Origin: Haematobia irritans
Taxonomy: Eukaryota > Arthropoda > Insecta > Diptera > Muscidae
Length of the DNA: 64,000 nucleotides
Assembly (NCBI RefSeq): GCF_050003625.1
Contig: NC_134400.1
Span: 45,122,557-45,186,556 of the forward strand
Direction: 5' to 3'
Numbering within the stretch: position 1 is the stretch's first letter; each line of letters begins with the position of its first letter. Shown piece by piece: positions 12,290-22,785 of this stretch. Under the pieces are notes generated by a model. The model searched no databases. It worked only from the letters and a program-made list of their open reading frames with translations, and was not told the origin of the DNA. The translations under genes were made by a program, and so were the position numbers.

Positions 12290-12622
12290 ATGTTGTTGTT
12301 GGTTGATAACTCACGTGCGAATTTACTATGGTATAACGGTAAAGATGATGCCATAATAATTAAAGCTCTATTCATGTGTGTTTGTGAGAAGGAATTAAAA
12401 CAAGAACATTTTGCTTGCATTTACCAACCTGAGGTACGAATGAAAAAAGTCTGTCATTCCATTGAAATAAGGAAGAATAAAAAAGAAAATAAGAAACAAA
12501 ACAATCGGAAATTTAAATCAATACCCTTAGTAAATGGGATAGAAAGTGATGTGATAGTGATTAAAATTAAATTAGGAATTGGCGAAATGCAATTAAACTG
12601 CTCACCTTGTTTGTTTGAATGA
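12290..12622 (+). CDS. unrecognised 110-codon ORF in a low-repeat stretch
   Basis: The ORF runs from the first ATG (12290) to TGA at 12620-12622. It is Lys/Ile-rich, with a basic run around codons 70-85 and several Cys. It matches no family I recognise. The surrounding 12061-12720 is the least repetitive part of the first 16 kb. An arthropod initiator-like TCAGTC lies at 12222-12227. It may be chance, or part of a host transcript. Confidence 0.2.
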   Translation: MLLLVDNSRANLLWYNGKDDAIIIKALFMCVCEKELKQEHFACIYQPEVRMKKVCHSIEIRKNKKENKKQNNRKFKSIPLVNGIESDVIVIKIKLGIGEMQLNCSPCLFE

Positions 12623-12723
12623 AATATGATAAAGTGGTTATAAGAGGGTCCCCGAAAATACAGATGGTGCTTAAAAGTTCGGACCTAATAGTGCTAAGTG
12701 TTCTAATACTAGACACATGGTAT

Positions 12724-14245
12724 CACGGTTGCCAAGATGGTAGAATTCGACCAAAAATTTTAGATTTTTTACAGTTTGGTAGATTGGTAGAATTCTTCAT
12801 GTTTTAGTAGAGTTTGCAAAATATTCCTCTCCAACTAGGACGTACAAAATTTTCTATTGAAATAAAATTTTGACAACATTTTCTATAGAAAAAATTTTGA
12901 AAAAAAATCCATAAAAAAACCTTGACAAAAATTTCTATAGAAATAAAGATTTGACAAAATGTTCTATAGAAATAAAGATTTGACAAAATTTTCTATAGAA
13001 ATTTTTTTTTGACAAAATTTGCTATAGAAATCAAGTTTTATCAAAATTTTCTACAGAAATAAAATTTCGACAAAATTTTCTATAGAAATAAAATGTTGAC
13101 AAAATTTTCTATAGAAATACAATTTTGACAAAATTTTCAATAGAAATAGAATTTTGACAAAATTTTCTATAGGAAAAAATTTTGACAAAATTTCCTATAG
13201 ATATAAAATTTTAAAAAATTTTCTATAGGAATAAAATTTTAAAATTTGTTTCTATAGAAATAAAATTTTGACAAAATTTTCTATAGAAATAAAATTTTGA
13301 CAAAATTTTCTATAGAAAAAATTTTGAAAAAAATTCCATAAAAACATTGACAAAAATTTCTATAGAAATAAAGATTTGACAAAATTTTCTATAGATTTTT
13401 TTTTTTTTACAAAATTTGCTATAGAAATCAAATTTTATCAAAATTTTCTACAGAAATAAAATTTTGACAAAATTTTCTATAGAAATAAAATTTTGACAAA
13501 ACTTTCTATATAAATAAAATTTTGACAAAATTTTCTATATAAATAAAATTTTGACGAAATTTTCAAATAAAATTTTGACAAAATTTTCAAATAAAATTTT
13601 GACAAAATTTTCTATAGAAACAAAGATTGGACAAAAATTTTTATGGAAAAAATATTGACAAAATTTTCTATAGAAATAAAATTTTGACAAAATTTTCTAT
13701 AGAAATACAATTTTGACAAAATTTTCGGTAGAAATAGAATTTTGACAAAATTTTCTATAGAAAAAAAATTTTGACAAAATTTCCTATAGAAATAAAATTT
13801 TGACAAAATTGCCTATAGAAATAAAATTTTAAAAAATTTTTCTCTAGAAATAAAATTTTGACACAATTTTCTATAGAAATAAAATTTTGACAAAATTTGC
13901 TATAGAAAAAAAATTTAAAAAAAAAATCCATAAAAAACATTGACAAAAATGTCTATAGAAATAAAGATTTGACAAAATTTTCTATAGAAAAATTTTTTTT
14001 TACAATATTTGCTATAGAAATCAATTTTTATCAAAATTTTCTATAGAAATAAAATTTTGACAAAACTTTCTATACAAATAAAGTTTTAACAAAATTCTCT
14101 ATAGAAATATAATTTTGACAACATTTTCCATAGTATTAAAAATTTGACAAAATTTTCCATAGAAATAAAATTTTGCAAAAAATTTCTATAGAAATAAAAT
14201 TTTGCAAAAAATTTCTATAGAAATAAAATTTTGTCCAAATTTACT
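12724..14245 (+). mobile_element. hAT-type MITE left end with expanded 29-bp array
   Basis: Begins with the terminal motif CACGGTTGCCA, then 'tggtagaattc' leader words seen in the complete copy at 56733-57191. It then expands into about 45 units of the 29-bp repeat (about 12845-14245). The period is exact in good stretches: 'gac' at 13466 and 13495. No right terminus follows, so the copy is truncated. Confidence 0.75.
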
Positions 14246-14461
14246 TAAGCCATATTTAGTAATTTTAGTATTACAAAAACAAAAATGTCAGTCGCCATAT
14301 TGAAACTTTGATTGTCAGTCAAATTGAATTGAACACATTGTTTAACAAGTGGGAAATTTAAAATAGATAAAATCTGAAATATGAGAAAATGTGTTACGGT
14401 TCGCAAGAAAAATTTAAGTAATTATTACCATCAATTATGAGGACCATTTATTTTGATACTT
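14246..14461. other. no recognised feature
   Basis: Unique-looking AT-rich sequence between the array and an M1 copy. No ORF or repeat was identified. Confidence 0.4.
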
Positions 14462-14948
14462 CACAGAAAAAAATATCACCAAAATATTTCCAATTAAAAA
14501 GTTAATTGAAGTTGAAAATTTTTTCAATTAATAAATTAATTGATACAATTAACTTTTTAATCATGATAGAAACATTAAGTTAATTAAGTCAATGATTGAA
14601 AATTTTAAAATTTTTAATTAAAAAATTAATTGATACAATTAACTTTTTAATCAAATTCGGAAGACTAATTCAGTTAAAAAAAAGCGCTGATTTTTTTTTA
14701 ATTTTTAATTAAAAATGTATTTCAAACAATCATTTGTTAATCCAAATAAAAACTCTAAGCCAATTCAGAAAGTAATTAAAAATAGTTACCTTTTTTACTT
14801 AATAAATTAATTGAGTTTTGCAATCAACATCAATTAAATTTTTAATTGAATCAATAAAAAAATTAATTGAAATTTGCTGAAAAAATCAATTAATTTTTTA
14901 CTCAAGAATTTTTTCTATGTCCAATTAAAACTGTGATTGATACTATCA
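14462..14948. mobile_element. M1 MITE, truncated, inverted relative to 2736-3309
   Basis: Starts CACAGAAAAAAATATCACC and follows the reverse complement of the 2736 copy closely through 'gtgattgatactatcat', then stops before the second terminus. Confidence 0.75.
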
Positions 14949-15240
14949 TATTTCAAAATTTTTGGTATAAAATGCTTTTATTTTGAATTTTTTTTATTTG
15001 CCACAATTGTCAATTGAGATACCTCCAAAATAAAAAAATTCTTGTAGATGGGAAGAAACCAGAATATTTAATTCAATGATATATAATCAGAGTTTGAAGA
15101 AATACTGCATGGTATTTGGTAGGGGAAGATGACAAACCCATAAAACCCCTTTAGCTACGCCTATGCCATTAAGCAAATACCGACAATCAAAGTTCTGCTC
15201 AAATGAAAAAATTTTAATCATCTGATAGCTGAAAACTACC
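14949..15240. other. no recognised feature
   Basis: AT-rich sequence of about 290 bp. I see no ORF, terminal repeat or array here. Confidence 0.35.
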
Positions 15241-15305
15241 TTCCTAAATATGAAATTTACTATAGAAATAAAATTTGGACAAAATAAGATTTTTTAGTTT
15301 GGTAG

Positions 15306-16250
15306 TTTTTATACCCACCACCATAGAATGGTGACGGGGGGATAATAAGTTTGTCATTCCGTTTGTAACACATCGAAATATCGATTTCCGACTATATAAA
15401 GTATATATACATTCTTGATCAGGGAGAAATTCTAAGACGATATAACGATGTCCGTCTTTCTGTCTGTTGTAATCACGCTACAGTCTTCAATAATGAAGCA
15501 ATCGTGCTGAAATTTTGCACAAACTCGTCTTTTGTCTGCAGGCAGGCCAAGTTTGAAGATGGGCTATATCGGTCCAGGTTTTGATATAGTCCCCATATAA
15601 ACCGACCTCCCGACTTGGGGTCTTGGGCTTATAGAAATCGTAGTTTTTATCCAATTTGCCTGAAATTTGAAATCTAAAGGTATTTTATGACCATAAAGAG
15701 GTGTGCCGAAAACGGTGAGTATCGGTCCATATTTTAGTATAGCCCCCATAAGAACGATTTAACTCCTTGGGTTTCTAGAAACCGTAGTTTTTATCTGATT
15801 TGCCTGAAATTGTAAATATTCTGGTATTTAAGGCTCACAAAAACGTGTATCGGATTAAGTTTTTATCGGTCCAGTTGGTAATGTCTCCATATAGACCGAC
15901 TTCACTTCTTGAGGGTGTAAAAGGCGCACTGATCATGAAAATTGCTTGAAACTCAATGTAAAATTTCGAGATTTTACTTCTACAGATTTAAGATTTCAAA
16001 TCAAGACGTTATTTTATAATTTTCTTGCACACTTACAAGAGATGTTAATGATTCCTCTAAAACTCAAACAAAAATGGTTCTTATAAATCCAGAATCTAAT
16101 ATAGTCCTCATAGGTGAAATCTTTAAATTTATCTTCGGGAAGTGTCCTCAAGCCCTCCTGAAATTTCAAAGGAAACCCTAATATTTGGTTCATGGTGGTG
16201 GGTGTTTAAGATTCGGCCCGGCCGAACTTAGTGCTGTATATACTTGTTTT
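15306..16250 (-). mobile_element. Rep-C element, full length (minus orientation)
   Basis: 945 bp from 'tttttatacccaccaccata' to 'gtgctgtatatacttgtttt'. Read on the minus strand it starts 'aacaagtatatacagcac', has the hairpin ttcggccgggccgaa, then 'acccaccaccat', and then repeat units resembling but diverged from Rep-A. It splits a hAT MITE right end: 15241-15305 and 16254-16292 ('ggtagattgttcttggctcg' to 'ggcagccgtg') join across it. A second copy is at 50467-51393. No ORF was recognised. Confidence 0.75.
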
Positions 16251-16292
16251 GGTCAAATTTTGGTAGATTGTTCTTGGCTCGAGTGGCAGCCG

Positions 16293-16517
16293 TGTATGGT
16301 ACTCATATTAAAAATTATCCAGAGTAGAACAAGTGGACAGGACAGGTATTCTTCCCTACATTGAAAAATAGCAACAGTTATATGTTTATGGGAAACATTA
16401 ACTAAACTAAATTGTATTCCATATTTTAAGATTTCTATAATGGTTTGTTAAATTGACAAATATTTATTGGCCTTTTACAACCATTTACGAAATTTGTCCT
16501 CCTAATCATTGGTGTAG
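16293..16517. other. flank of the LINE; end of a hAT-like repeat
   Basis: Mostly unrecognised sequence. From about 16509 ('cattggtgtagctagggggg') it resembles the left terminus of the hAT element at 40651 (cattagcgtaactag and a later G-run), so the LINE appears to have inserted into an older DNA element. Confidence 0.4.
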
Positions 16518-16533
16518 CTAGGGGGGTGCCCCT
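16518..16533. repeat. LINE target-site duplication, 5' copy
   Basis: The 16-bp sequence ctaggggggtgcccct is repeated perfectly at 21480-21495, immediately after the LINE tail. Together they fix the element as 16534-21479. Confidence 0.9.
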
Positions 16534-16631
16534 ACCGTCGAACGGAACGGACGTGTTTTTTTAATAGCGGATAAAATCATCGTAATAAGTACCTACTACG
16601 AATTTCAAGTGTGGTGGGATATTAGGCCACC

Positions 16632-17855
16632 ATGCAGAGAAATTCAAAGACATCCACTGGGTTGCTAACTTCAGGGCCCAGTGGACGAGTATCGACTGGA
16701 GTTATAGATTTGGGCAATGACCAAGATTTAGGCCCAATTAGTCGACCTGTAGACGGGTCGACAGGTGGCGACAATTTGACAAGTCGGACCTTTTCCAAGG
16801 TAACGGCATCAAAAGGAGGTAATCCCTCACGAAAGAGATTCAAAGAACGCAGAAATGCATTGTTTATCCTAAAGAAATTAGGATCAGTCGACCCAAGCAC
16901 GTTGTCGGCTAAACAAAGCGATTCCTTAAAATGGGCTCAAGGAATTCTTGAGGCTGGAAAAAGGGAACGATCACCGGATGAGCTGCCATCCTCCAAAAGG
17001 GATCAACGATCGTTTGCCTCAGTTGCTAAAGACAGCCTTGTGATGGCTATCATTAATAAAGGAGCATTGGACGGTATGGTTCCAAAGCAAAAATGGGGGG
17101 AAATTGAGAATGCTTTGTCTGGCGTCTACTCACAGGTGCTGGAAAAGTTTCCCGGCCCAGATCCTCGACACCAAGAGGCTGGTTGGTATCAAGGACGATT
17201 TAAGCTAGTCGCATTTGAGGACCAGAGGTCTATAGAATGTTTTAAAGCTGCTCTGATACTAATTGGTGAAGTTTGGGAAGGAGCTGCTCTAGAGTTAGTC
17301 GAGAAGAAAGACATACCGGCTAGACCAAGAGCACATGCGTGGATACCTGCAAACCCTCCTGACCCGGAATCTATTTTAAATAGACAATGCAATCCAGATC
17401 TTCCAACAGCTGATTGGAAGGTTGGCCGTTTGGATGAAGTGGATGGGCCAAGACGGCATGCAGTGTTTATATTGAACACTCAGTCTTTGCCACATCTAGC
17501 AAAGTCCCAGGGCCGTGTATGTTATGGCTTTCATTATATCCAAATGAAGGTGTATAAAAACGATCAGCTAAAGGATTCAGAAATGGAATCCTTTTTTTCT
17601 GAATCAGAAGTAAGCGGATCCTCTTGCGAAGTCGAGGGGGATACCAAGACATTTGAAGACATGGATAGATACCGTATGCGTGAGTAGGCTTCTACTGCCT
17701 CAGAACTCACCAAAGTTGAACCTATGGTTATTGCGAGAGTCACCGATATCTCTGAAGAGGACATTCTTGATGACTCGATTGAAGCGGCTGATGTGACGGT
17801 TGTTGAAAATCTCGATGGTCCTACGGATCCTCCAGATAAATCTTCATCATTGTAA
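16632..17855 (+). CDS. LINE ORF1 protein (DUF4780-like), with an in-frame TAG
   Basis: The start ATG sits in an excellent context (gccaccATG). The frame is open for 351 codons to a TAG at 17685-17687. The same frame then stays open for another 55 codons to TAA at 17853-17855, overlapping the start of ORF2. The simplest reading is a nonsense mutation in a 407-codon ORF1; programmed readthrough is a less likely alternative. Residues 1-110 are basic and Ser-rich. Residues about 125-300 resemble the DUF4780 region of LOA-type ORF1 proteins, with conserved-looking WEGAALELVEK and the later YGFHYIQ. No CCHC zinc knuckles are seen. The presumed role is binding LINE RNA in the ribonucleoprotein. Confidence 0.8.
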
Positions 17856-20800
17856 GGCTGCATGTGCTGCCTTAAAAGTTCTCCTGATGAAAGGGGACAT
17901 AGATATAGTTCTTATTCAAGAACCATATGTTTATAAAAACAAAATATGTGAATTAAGTACTCCGGGGTTCAAACTATTGCAGTATACTGGTAATGATGTA
18001 AATCGAGCCTGTATAATTGCTAAAAACGAGCTCAACTTGTTTCTGCTTCCTTCAATGTGCAATACAGACACTGTCGTTGCCAGTTTAGAAATAGCCAAAT
18101 GCAAATATTGGGTATCTTCGGTCTACATGGGACATGACAGGGAGATGCCTCCATATGCCGTTAAGACCTTAGTGGAGGAGTCACGGAAAACAAAGACGAA
18201 ACTCATTATGGGATGCGATGCGAATGCACATCATAGTATATGGGGAAGTAGTGATACTAATGCAAGGGGAGAGTCGCTAATAGAGTTTATTTTGCGTACT
18301 AATCTGGTAGTTTGCAACAAGGGAGATGTCCCAACCTTTGTCACTAAAAACATGCAAGAGGTTTTGGACATCACCTTGGCCTCGCAAGAACTGAATGAAA
18401 TGATATCTGAGTGGCAGGTTTTAAGTGAACACAGCTTCTCAGATCATCGCTACATCAGTTTCAAATTTGATGTTCATATCACCAAGATCCTATTTCTGCC
18501 AAATGTTAGGAAAGCTGACTGGAATAGGTATAGGGAATCGTTCAATATGATGATACCGGAAATAACAGAGACAAATATGAGAAATGTGCAAGATATCGAA
18601 CACGCAGTAGAGCGGATTACTAAGGCCTTCAACATCTCACTGAAAGCTGCATGCCCTAGAGGAAAGCCAAGGGGGAAACATCGACCACCATGGTGGTCTA
18701 CGGAATTAAGTAATATGAGGAAATCCTGCAGGAAGCTCTTTAACAAGGCAAAGTCCACCAGAGCTTCTGAGGACTGGGACGCATACAAGAAGATTCTGAG
18801 AGGATACAAGCGAGAACTGAGAAAGGCTCAGCATAACTCTTGGAATGCTTACTGCAGCAGTATTGAGAATACGTCCGAGGCTTCCAGACTACGGAAGGTT
18901 CTAGCATCCACCAACTCCGCTCCAGGTTTCATTAAAACATCGGAGGGCAATTGGACAACGTCCAGTGAGGAGACGCTGGAGGTACTATTGGACACACATT
19001 TTCCTGGAAATCAGACGGTTGAACCATGTACTGGCGGTGCCACAGTTGCTCAGCGGTCGTTTCCTGTCGAGGAAATTGTATCGGAAACTAGAATAAGATG
19101 GGCGCTAAATAGCTTTGGACCATTCAAATCCCCTGGACCTGATGGAATTACTCCGGCGGAGTTACAAGCTGTAACTGACAAAATTATCCCCTGGTTGTCG
19201 GTGATATATAAAGGATGTATCAACTTATCATATATCCCAGGAAAGTGGAGGGAAACAAAAGTCGTCTTCATACCTAAAGCGGGAAAAGCCTCTCACTCGA
19301 GGGCGAAGGATTTCCGACCAATCAGCTTATCCTCATTCCTACTTAAGACTCTGGAGAGGATGATAGATATTTATCTTAGAACTAGCATCGATTCAAGTTT
19401 ATTCTCGAAACGACAGCATGCATACTCGAAGGGCAGGTCTACTGAGACCGCACTACATGAACTAGTCAGCTTTATTGAAAGCTCACTATCTGTCAAAGAA
19501 TACACAATCGTGGCGTTTCTAGACATCGAAGGGGCGTTCAATAATGTCCATCCGAGCTCGATATTAAATGGACTGACAACTCTGAATGTTGATCCATGTA
19601 TACTCAGGCTGTTAGACGAACTGCTAATGAAGAGACGTATTTCAGCCACACTGGGACAAGCAAACATACAAAAGTATGTGAACAGAGGCACTCCCCAAGG
19701 AGGAGTTCTATCACCTCTTCTTTGGAATGTTGCTATAAATAGCCTTCTGGTTACTCTAGAAAAAGAAAGGATAAAAGTGGTGGCATACGCAGATGATGTA
19801 GCTCTGGCAGTCAGGGGAAAATTCCCATCCACAATCAGAGATATTATTCAGAGGGCCCTCCGGATGACTGAAAAATGGGCGAAAGACAATGGTCTTGGGG
19901 TAAATCCCGCAAAGACAGAATTAGTCATGTACTGCAAAGATCGCAAAACTCCCACGGTTAGGCCTATTTCCTTAGGGGGTATTGAAATTCCCTTTGGTGA
20001 TTGTGCAAAATACCTTGGCGTTATTTTGGACAGGAAGCTGAACTTTAAGCTTAATATTGAAGAAAGGGCGAGGAAGGCAACTGTAGCTTTGTACTCGTGC
20101 AAAAAGGCAATAGGAAAAAAGTGGGGACTAAAACCAAAAATTGTGCATTGGCTATACACGGCAGTGGTTAGACCTATAATGCTATATGGTGTTGTTGTCT
20201 GGTGGCCGGCACTTCAGAAACCGACTGGTTTAGATAAAGTTCAGCGTATGGCGTGTTTGTGTATTTCAGGCGCATTCAGCAAGACAGGAACAAATTCCCT
20301 TAATGTCATGCTGCATCTATTGCCTTTAGACATTTTGGCCAAACAGTCAGCTGCAACAACGGCTGTGCGGTTGCGCGAACTATCGCTGTGGTCGGAAAAA
20401 GGTTACGGTCACAGTTCTGTCCTCAAAATAATGTCAGATGTGCCTAACGTAGTGGATTACACTTTGGCGAGTCCACTTTTCGACAAAAAGTTTGAGACTC
20501 TAATCCCCAACAGTGAGGCGTGGTGCGCACAGACCAGTTTCGGAGTATATTCTAATGATTTGGAACTTCAAATAGCGAAAAGATTACCTAATCACTGTAG
20601 TGTTTTTCAGGCTGAAATATTAGCAATAAGAGAGGTGGCGAATTGGCTGAGAAGTAATGTTCCAAAAAATGTGGGCATTAATATATACTCAGACAGTCAA
20701 CCTGCAATAAAATCCTTGGACTCTGTGTTCCTCAACTCGAAAACGGCCATCGATTGCCGCAAATCTCTCAATGAGATGGCTGAGCAGTACAATATTCACC

Positions 20801-21339
20801 TAATATGGGTGCCTGGCCATAGGAACATACCGGGGAACTGCGAAGCGGATGAGTTGGCAAGGCTAGGGACTACCTTACATATTCCAGGGGAACTAGAATT
20901 TGTTGGTATGCCCCTAGCTACCTGCAAGCTCATGCTGCGTGAGAAGGCTGTTATGATGGCAAATGTTCGATGGGAGAATTGCAAGGGTTGTAACGACACC
21001 AAGCAAATATGGCCCCATTTAAACATAAACCGCACACTAGATATGCTAATGTTCTCGAGACGTCAGATATCACTCCTGATATCTGCTATAACGGGCCTGA
21101 TAGGAGATTTTGCAAAAACTATTGGCCCGAAGTATAATGACTATTGTATGAGCTGTCATGATGCGGAGGAAAAAGAATCAATTAAACACCTCTTGTGTGA
21201 GTGTCCTGCATTTTGTGTAAAGCGCAAGCAACTTTTACGAGCATATAGCTTCAGATTACTGGCGGATCTGGAAAACGTTAACTTAAGCAGTCTGCTAATG
21301 TTTTTGGAACAATCTGGTTGGTTCAACAAAGAAAAATAA
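17815..21339 (+). CDS. LINE ORF2: endonuclease, reverse transcriptase, RNase H
   Basis: 1174 residues from the first ATG (17815), with stop TAA at 21337-21339; it overlaps ORF1 by 41 nt in the +1 frame. The APE-type endonuclease spans about residues 1-225, with QINLHH, IQEPYV, the GCDANAHH region, and SDH near 210. The reverse transcriptase spans about 420-760, with SPGPDG, DFRPISL, LDIEGAF near 568, GTPQGGVLSP and YADD near 657. RNase H spans about 900-1015, with QAEILAI, YSDSQ, WVPGHR and EADELA. A C-x2-C-x10-H-x4-C finger lies near 1111. The RNase H region lacks a visible TDGS-type first Asp: the line runs straight from NSEAWCAQTS to FGVYS, suggesting a small in-frame loss. The protein nicks target DNA and primes cDNA synthesis on it. 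Confidence 0.95.
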   Translation: MVLRILQINLHHCKAACAALKVLLMKGDIDIVLIQEPYVYKNKICELSTPGFKLLQYTGNDVNRACIIAKNELNLFLLPSMCNTDTVVASLEIAKCKYWVSSVYMGHDREMPPYAVKTLVEESRKTKTKLIMGCDANAHHSIWGSSDTNARGESLIEFILRTNLVVCNKGDVPTFVTKNMQEVLDITLASQELNEMISEWQVLSEHSFSDHRYISFKFDVHITKILFLPNVRKADWNRYRESFNMMIPEITETNMRNVQDIEHAVERITKAFNISLKAACPRGKPRGKHRPPWWSTELSNMRKSCRKLFNKAKSTRASEDWDAYKKILRGYKRELRKAQHNSWNAYCSSIENTSEASRLRKVLASTNSAPGFIKTSEGNWTTSSEETLEVLLDTHFPGNQTVEPCTGGATVAQRSFPVEEIVSETRIRWALNSFGPFKSPGPDGITPAELQAVTDKIIPWLSVIYKGCINLSYIPGKWRETKVVFIPKAGKASHSRAKDFRPISLSSFLLKTLERMIDIYLRTSIDSSLFSKRQHAYSKGRSTETALHELVSFIESSLSVKEYTIVAFLDIEGAFNNVHPSSILNGLTTLNVDPCILRLLDELLMKRRISATLGQANIQKYVNRGTPQGGVLSPLLWNVAINSLLVTLEKERIKVVAYADDVALAVRGKFPSTIRDIIQRALRMTEKWAKDNGLGVNPAKTELVMYCKDRKTPTVRPISLGGIEIPFGDCAKYLGVILDRKLNFKLNIEERARKATVALYSCKKAIGKKWGLKPKIVHWLYTAVVRPIMLYGVVVWWPALQKPTGLDKVQRMACLCISGAFSKTGTNSLNVMLHLLPLDILAKQSAATTAVRLRELSLWSEKGYGHSSVLKIMSDVPNVVDYTLASPLFDKKFETLIPNSEAWCAQTSFGVYSNDLELQIAKRLPNHCSVFQAEILAIREVANWLRSNVPKNVGINIYSDSQPAIKSLDSVFLNSKTAIDCRKSLNEMAEQYNIHLIWVPGHRNIPGNCEADELARLGTTLHIPGELEFVGMPLATCKLMLREKAVMMANVRWENCKGCNDTKQIWPHLNINRTLDMLMFSRRQISLLISAITGLIGDFAKTIGPKYNDYCMSCHDAEEKESIKHLLCECPAFCVKRKQLLRAYSFRLLADLENVNLSSLLMFLEQSGWFNKEK

Positions 21340-21400
21340 TCAAGAAGGTTCAGCGGTTAAAACTAGAAGTGCCCATATGTAATAGGTACTTTTAGTTAAT

Positions 21401-21479
21401 GTGGTATCACAATGGACTGAATAGTCTAAGTGAGCCTGAATCTTAATCGGGCTGCCACTTTAACCTAACCTAACCTAAC
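21401..21479 (+). other. LINE 3' tail shared with SINEs, ending (CCTAA)n
   Basis: The segment 'gtggtatcacaatggactga' through 'cgggctgccac' plus four AACCT units recurs at the 3' ends of the SINEs at 27679-27731, 55719-55793 and 58800-58868 (minus), and in a 5'-truncated LINE copy at 61660-61732. It probably contains the reverse-transcriptase recognition signal. Confidence 0.85.
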
Positions 21480-21717
21480 CTAGGGGGGTGCCCCTCAGAA
21501 TATTTATCTGTACATTTTTATTGGTCTTCACACGAAATTTGTACATGCTGTTCATATGGATAATAACTGGAATGGGTCAGAAGTTAATGACTGTTAACAA
21601 TTTTGGATTTTGCGAATTCGTAAGCCAGAATGGGGGGGATAATTTTATTCTGCTTTAACTGATTCATTTTTGATTTTACCGGCTAAGCTCGAATTTAGTA
21701 TACATCTTTCATTTCTG
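21480..21717. other. interrupted host repeat downstream of the LINE
   Basis: Starts with the 3' target-duplication copy (21480-21495), followed by the other half of the invaded DNA element. Near 21655-21712 there is a degenerate piece of the fold-back MITE seen at 459-1745 ('ccggctaagctcgaattta'). Confidence 0.45.
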
Positions 21718-21994
21718 CACAAAAAATTTTTTTTTTCTGATTCAATCACGAAATTAGTTGATCCAATTAATTTTTTAATTGAAATGTCTTCAATCACAGA
21801 AATGATAGTATCAATTAAAAAAATTTATTGACAGTCAATTAAAAAAATAATTGATCCAATTAAAAAATTAATTGATACTATTAATTTGTGTGATTGATTT
21901 TAGATTGTTGAATCAATTATAATTTTAATTGGATATTTTTTAAAACTCAATTAACATTTTAATTGGAAAAATTTTCGTGAAATTTTTTTCTGTG
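21718..21994. mobile_element. M1 MITE, short internal-deletion copy
   Basis: 277 bp with ends CACAAAAAATTTTT and AATTTTTTTCTGTG and the 'attaatt' body, shorter than the 574-bp copy at 2736. The outer flanks are not clean TA. Confidence 0.7.
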
Positions 21995-22785
21995 TTAGGA
22001 ACAAAATTTCAGACTTTAAAACCAAATAGAACATTTTAGGGACAACTGTTGAATCACTTATCATAAATTCGGACATATTTTCTCTAAAAGGAAATATTTT
22101 ATAAGAAAGGGGTATTTTTACTTTGGGTCTAGATATGACAATCCTATTGTCCATATGTCGCTGTACTTCGGTCGGGTATTCAACTCCTAAAAATGATTTT
22201 GCCTTTTCCATTTTCTTTCGCCTTTAATTATTTTCACATTTTTGTCTAAAAATTAAGTACAGTACAAAAATATACCTACAGTTAAATGATTCGAGTTAAA
22301 AATGGGTATCTTTACATGAACACAAACTTTGTTGAACTAAGGTCAACTTGTCTGAACAATTTTTCAAAATTAATGAAATCGTCTTTATCTTTATTTATTT
22401 GTGATTTTTTGTATCTTGAATATTTCCTAGCTTTGCCAATCCTTCTAATAGGAAAAATGAAATAAAAACAAAGAAAAATATTATAGGAGCCACCACATTA
22501 CCATTCTTATCCTACAACAAAATAAGTTTTTCCAATTAAAATATTTTAATTTTTGGCATCAGATTATATTTGTATACAAAAAGTAACAACAAAAATAAAC
22601 AAATTTTTGCTACGAGGACCGAACATAGAATTGTTCTTTGATTTTTTGATTTTTTTTATTATTTCCAACATTAACAAGAGAGGATTTCAAACCAACTACT
22701 GGATTATTCAGCCTGAAATGTTACCAATGCAAGCGGCCATAATTTATTGTGTGCACATATTTTTTATTAATTCAAAATGGAAATG
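21995..22785 (-). other. unassigned interval with one minus-strand ORF
   Basis: No repeat was recognised. A minus-strand ORF starting at an ATG at 22211 runs about 70 codons before entering the M1 copy at 21994. Its composition looks fairly protein-like, but it matches no family I know. It could be an exon fragment or chance. Confidence 0.2.

Larger units (their letters stand above)
16534..21479 (+). mobile_element. full-length LOA-like non-LTR retrotransposon
   Basis: 4946 bp with 98 bp of 5' leader, ORF1, an overlapping ORF2 (endonuclease, reverse transcriptase, RNase H, CCHC) and a 140-bp 3' region ending in four (AACCT) units. It is flanked by a perfect 16-bp target duplication. The RNase H plus DUF4780-like ORF1 layout fits the LOA clade better than Jockey or R1; this is family knowledge, not a search. 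ORF2 is open throughout, pointing to a recent insertion. Confidence 0.92.

Noticed and set aside
16622..17863. Minus-strand ORFs opposite LINE ORF1 and ORF2
   Set aside because: Shadows of the coding strand; no independent motifs, and the coding-strand proteins are clearly recognised.
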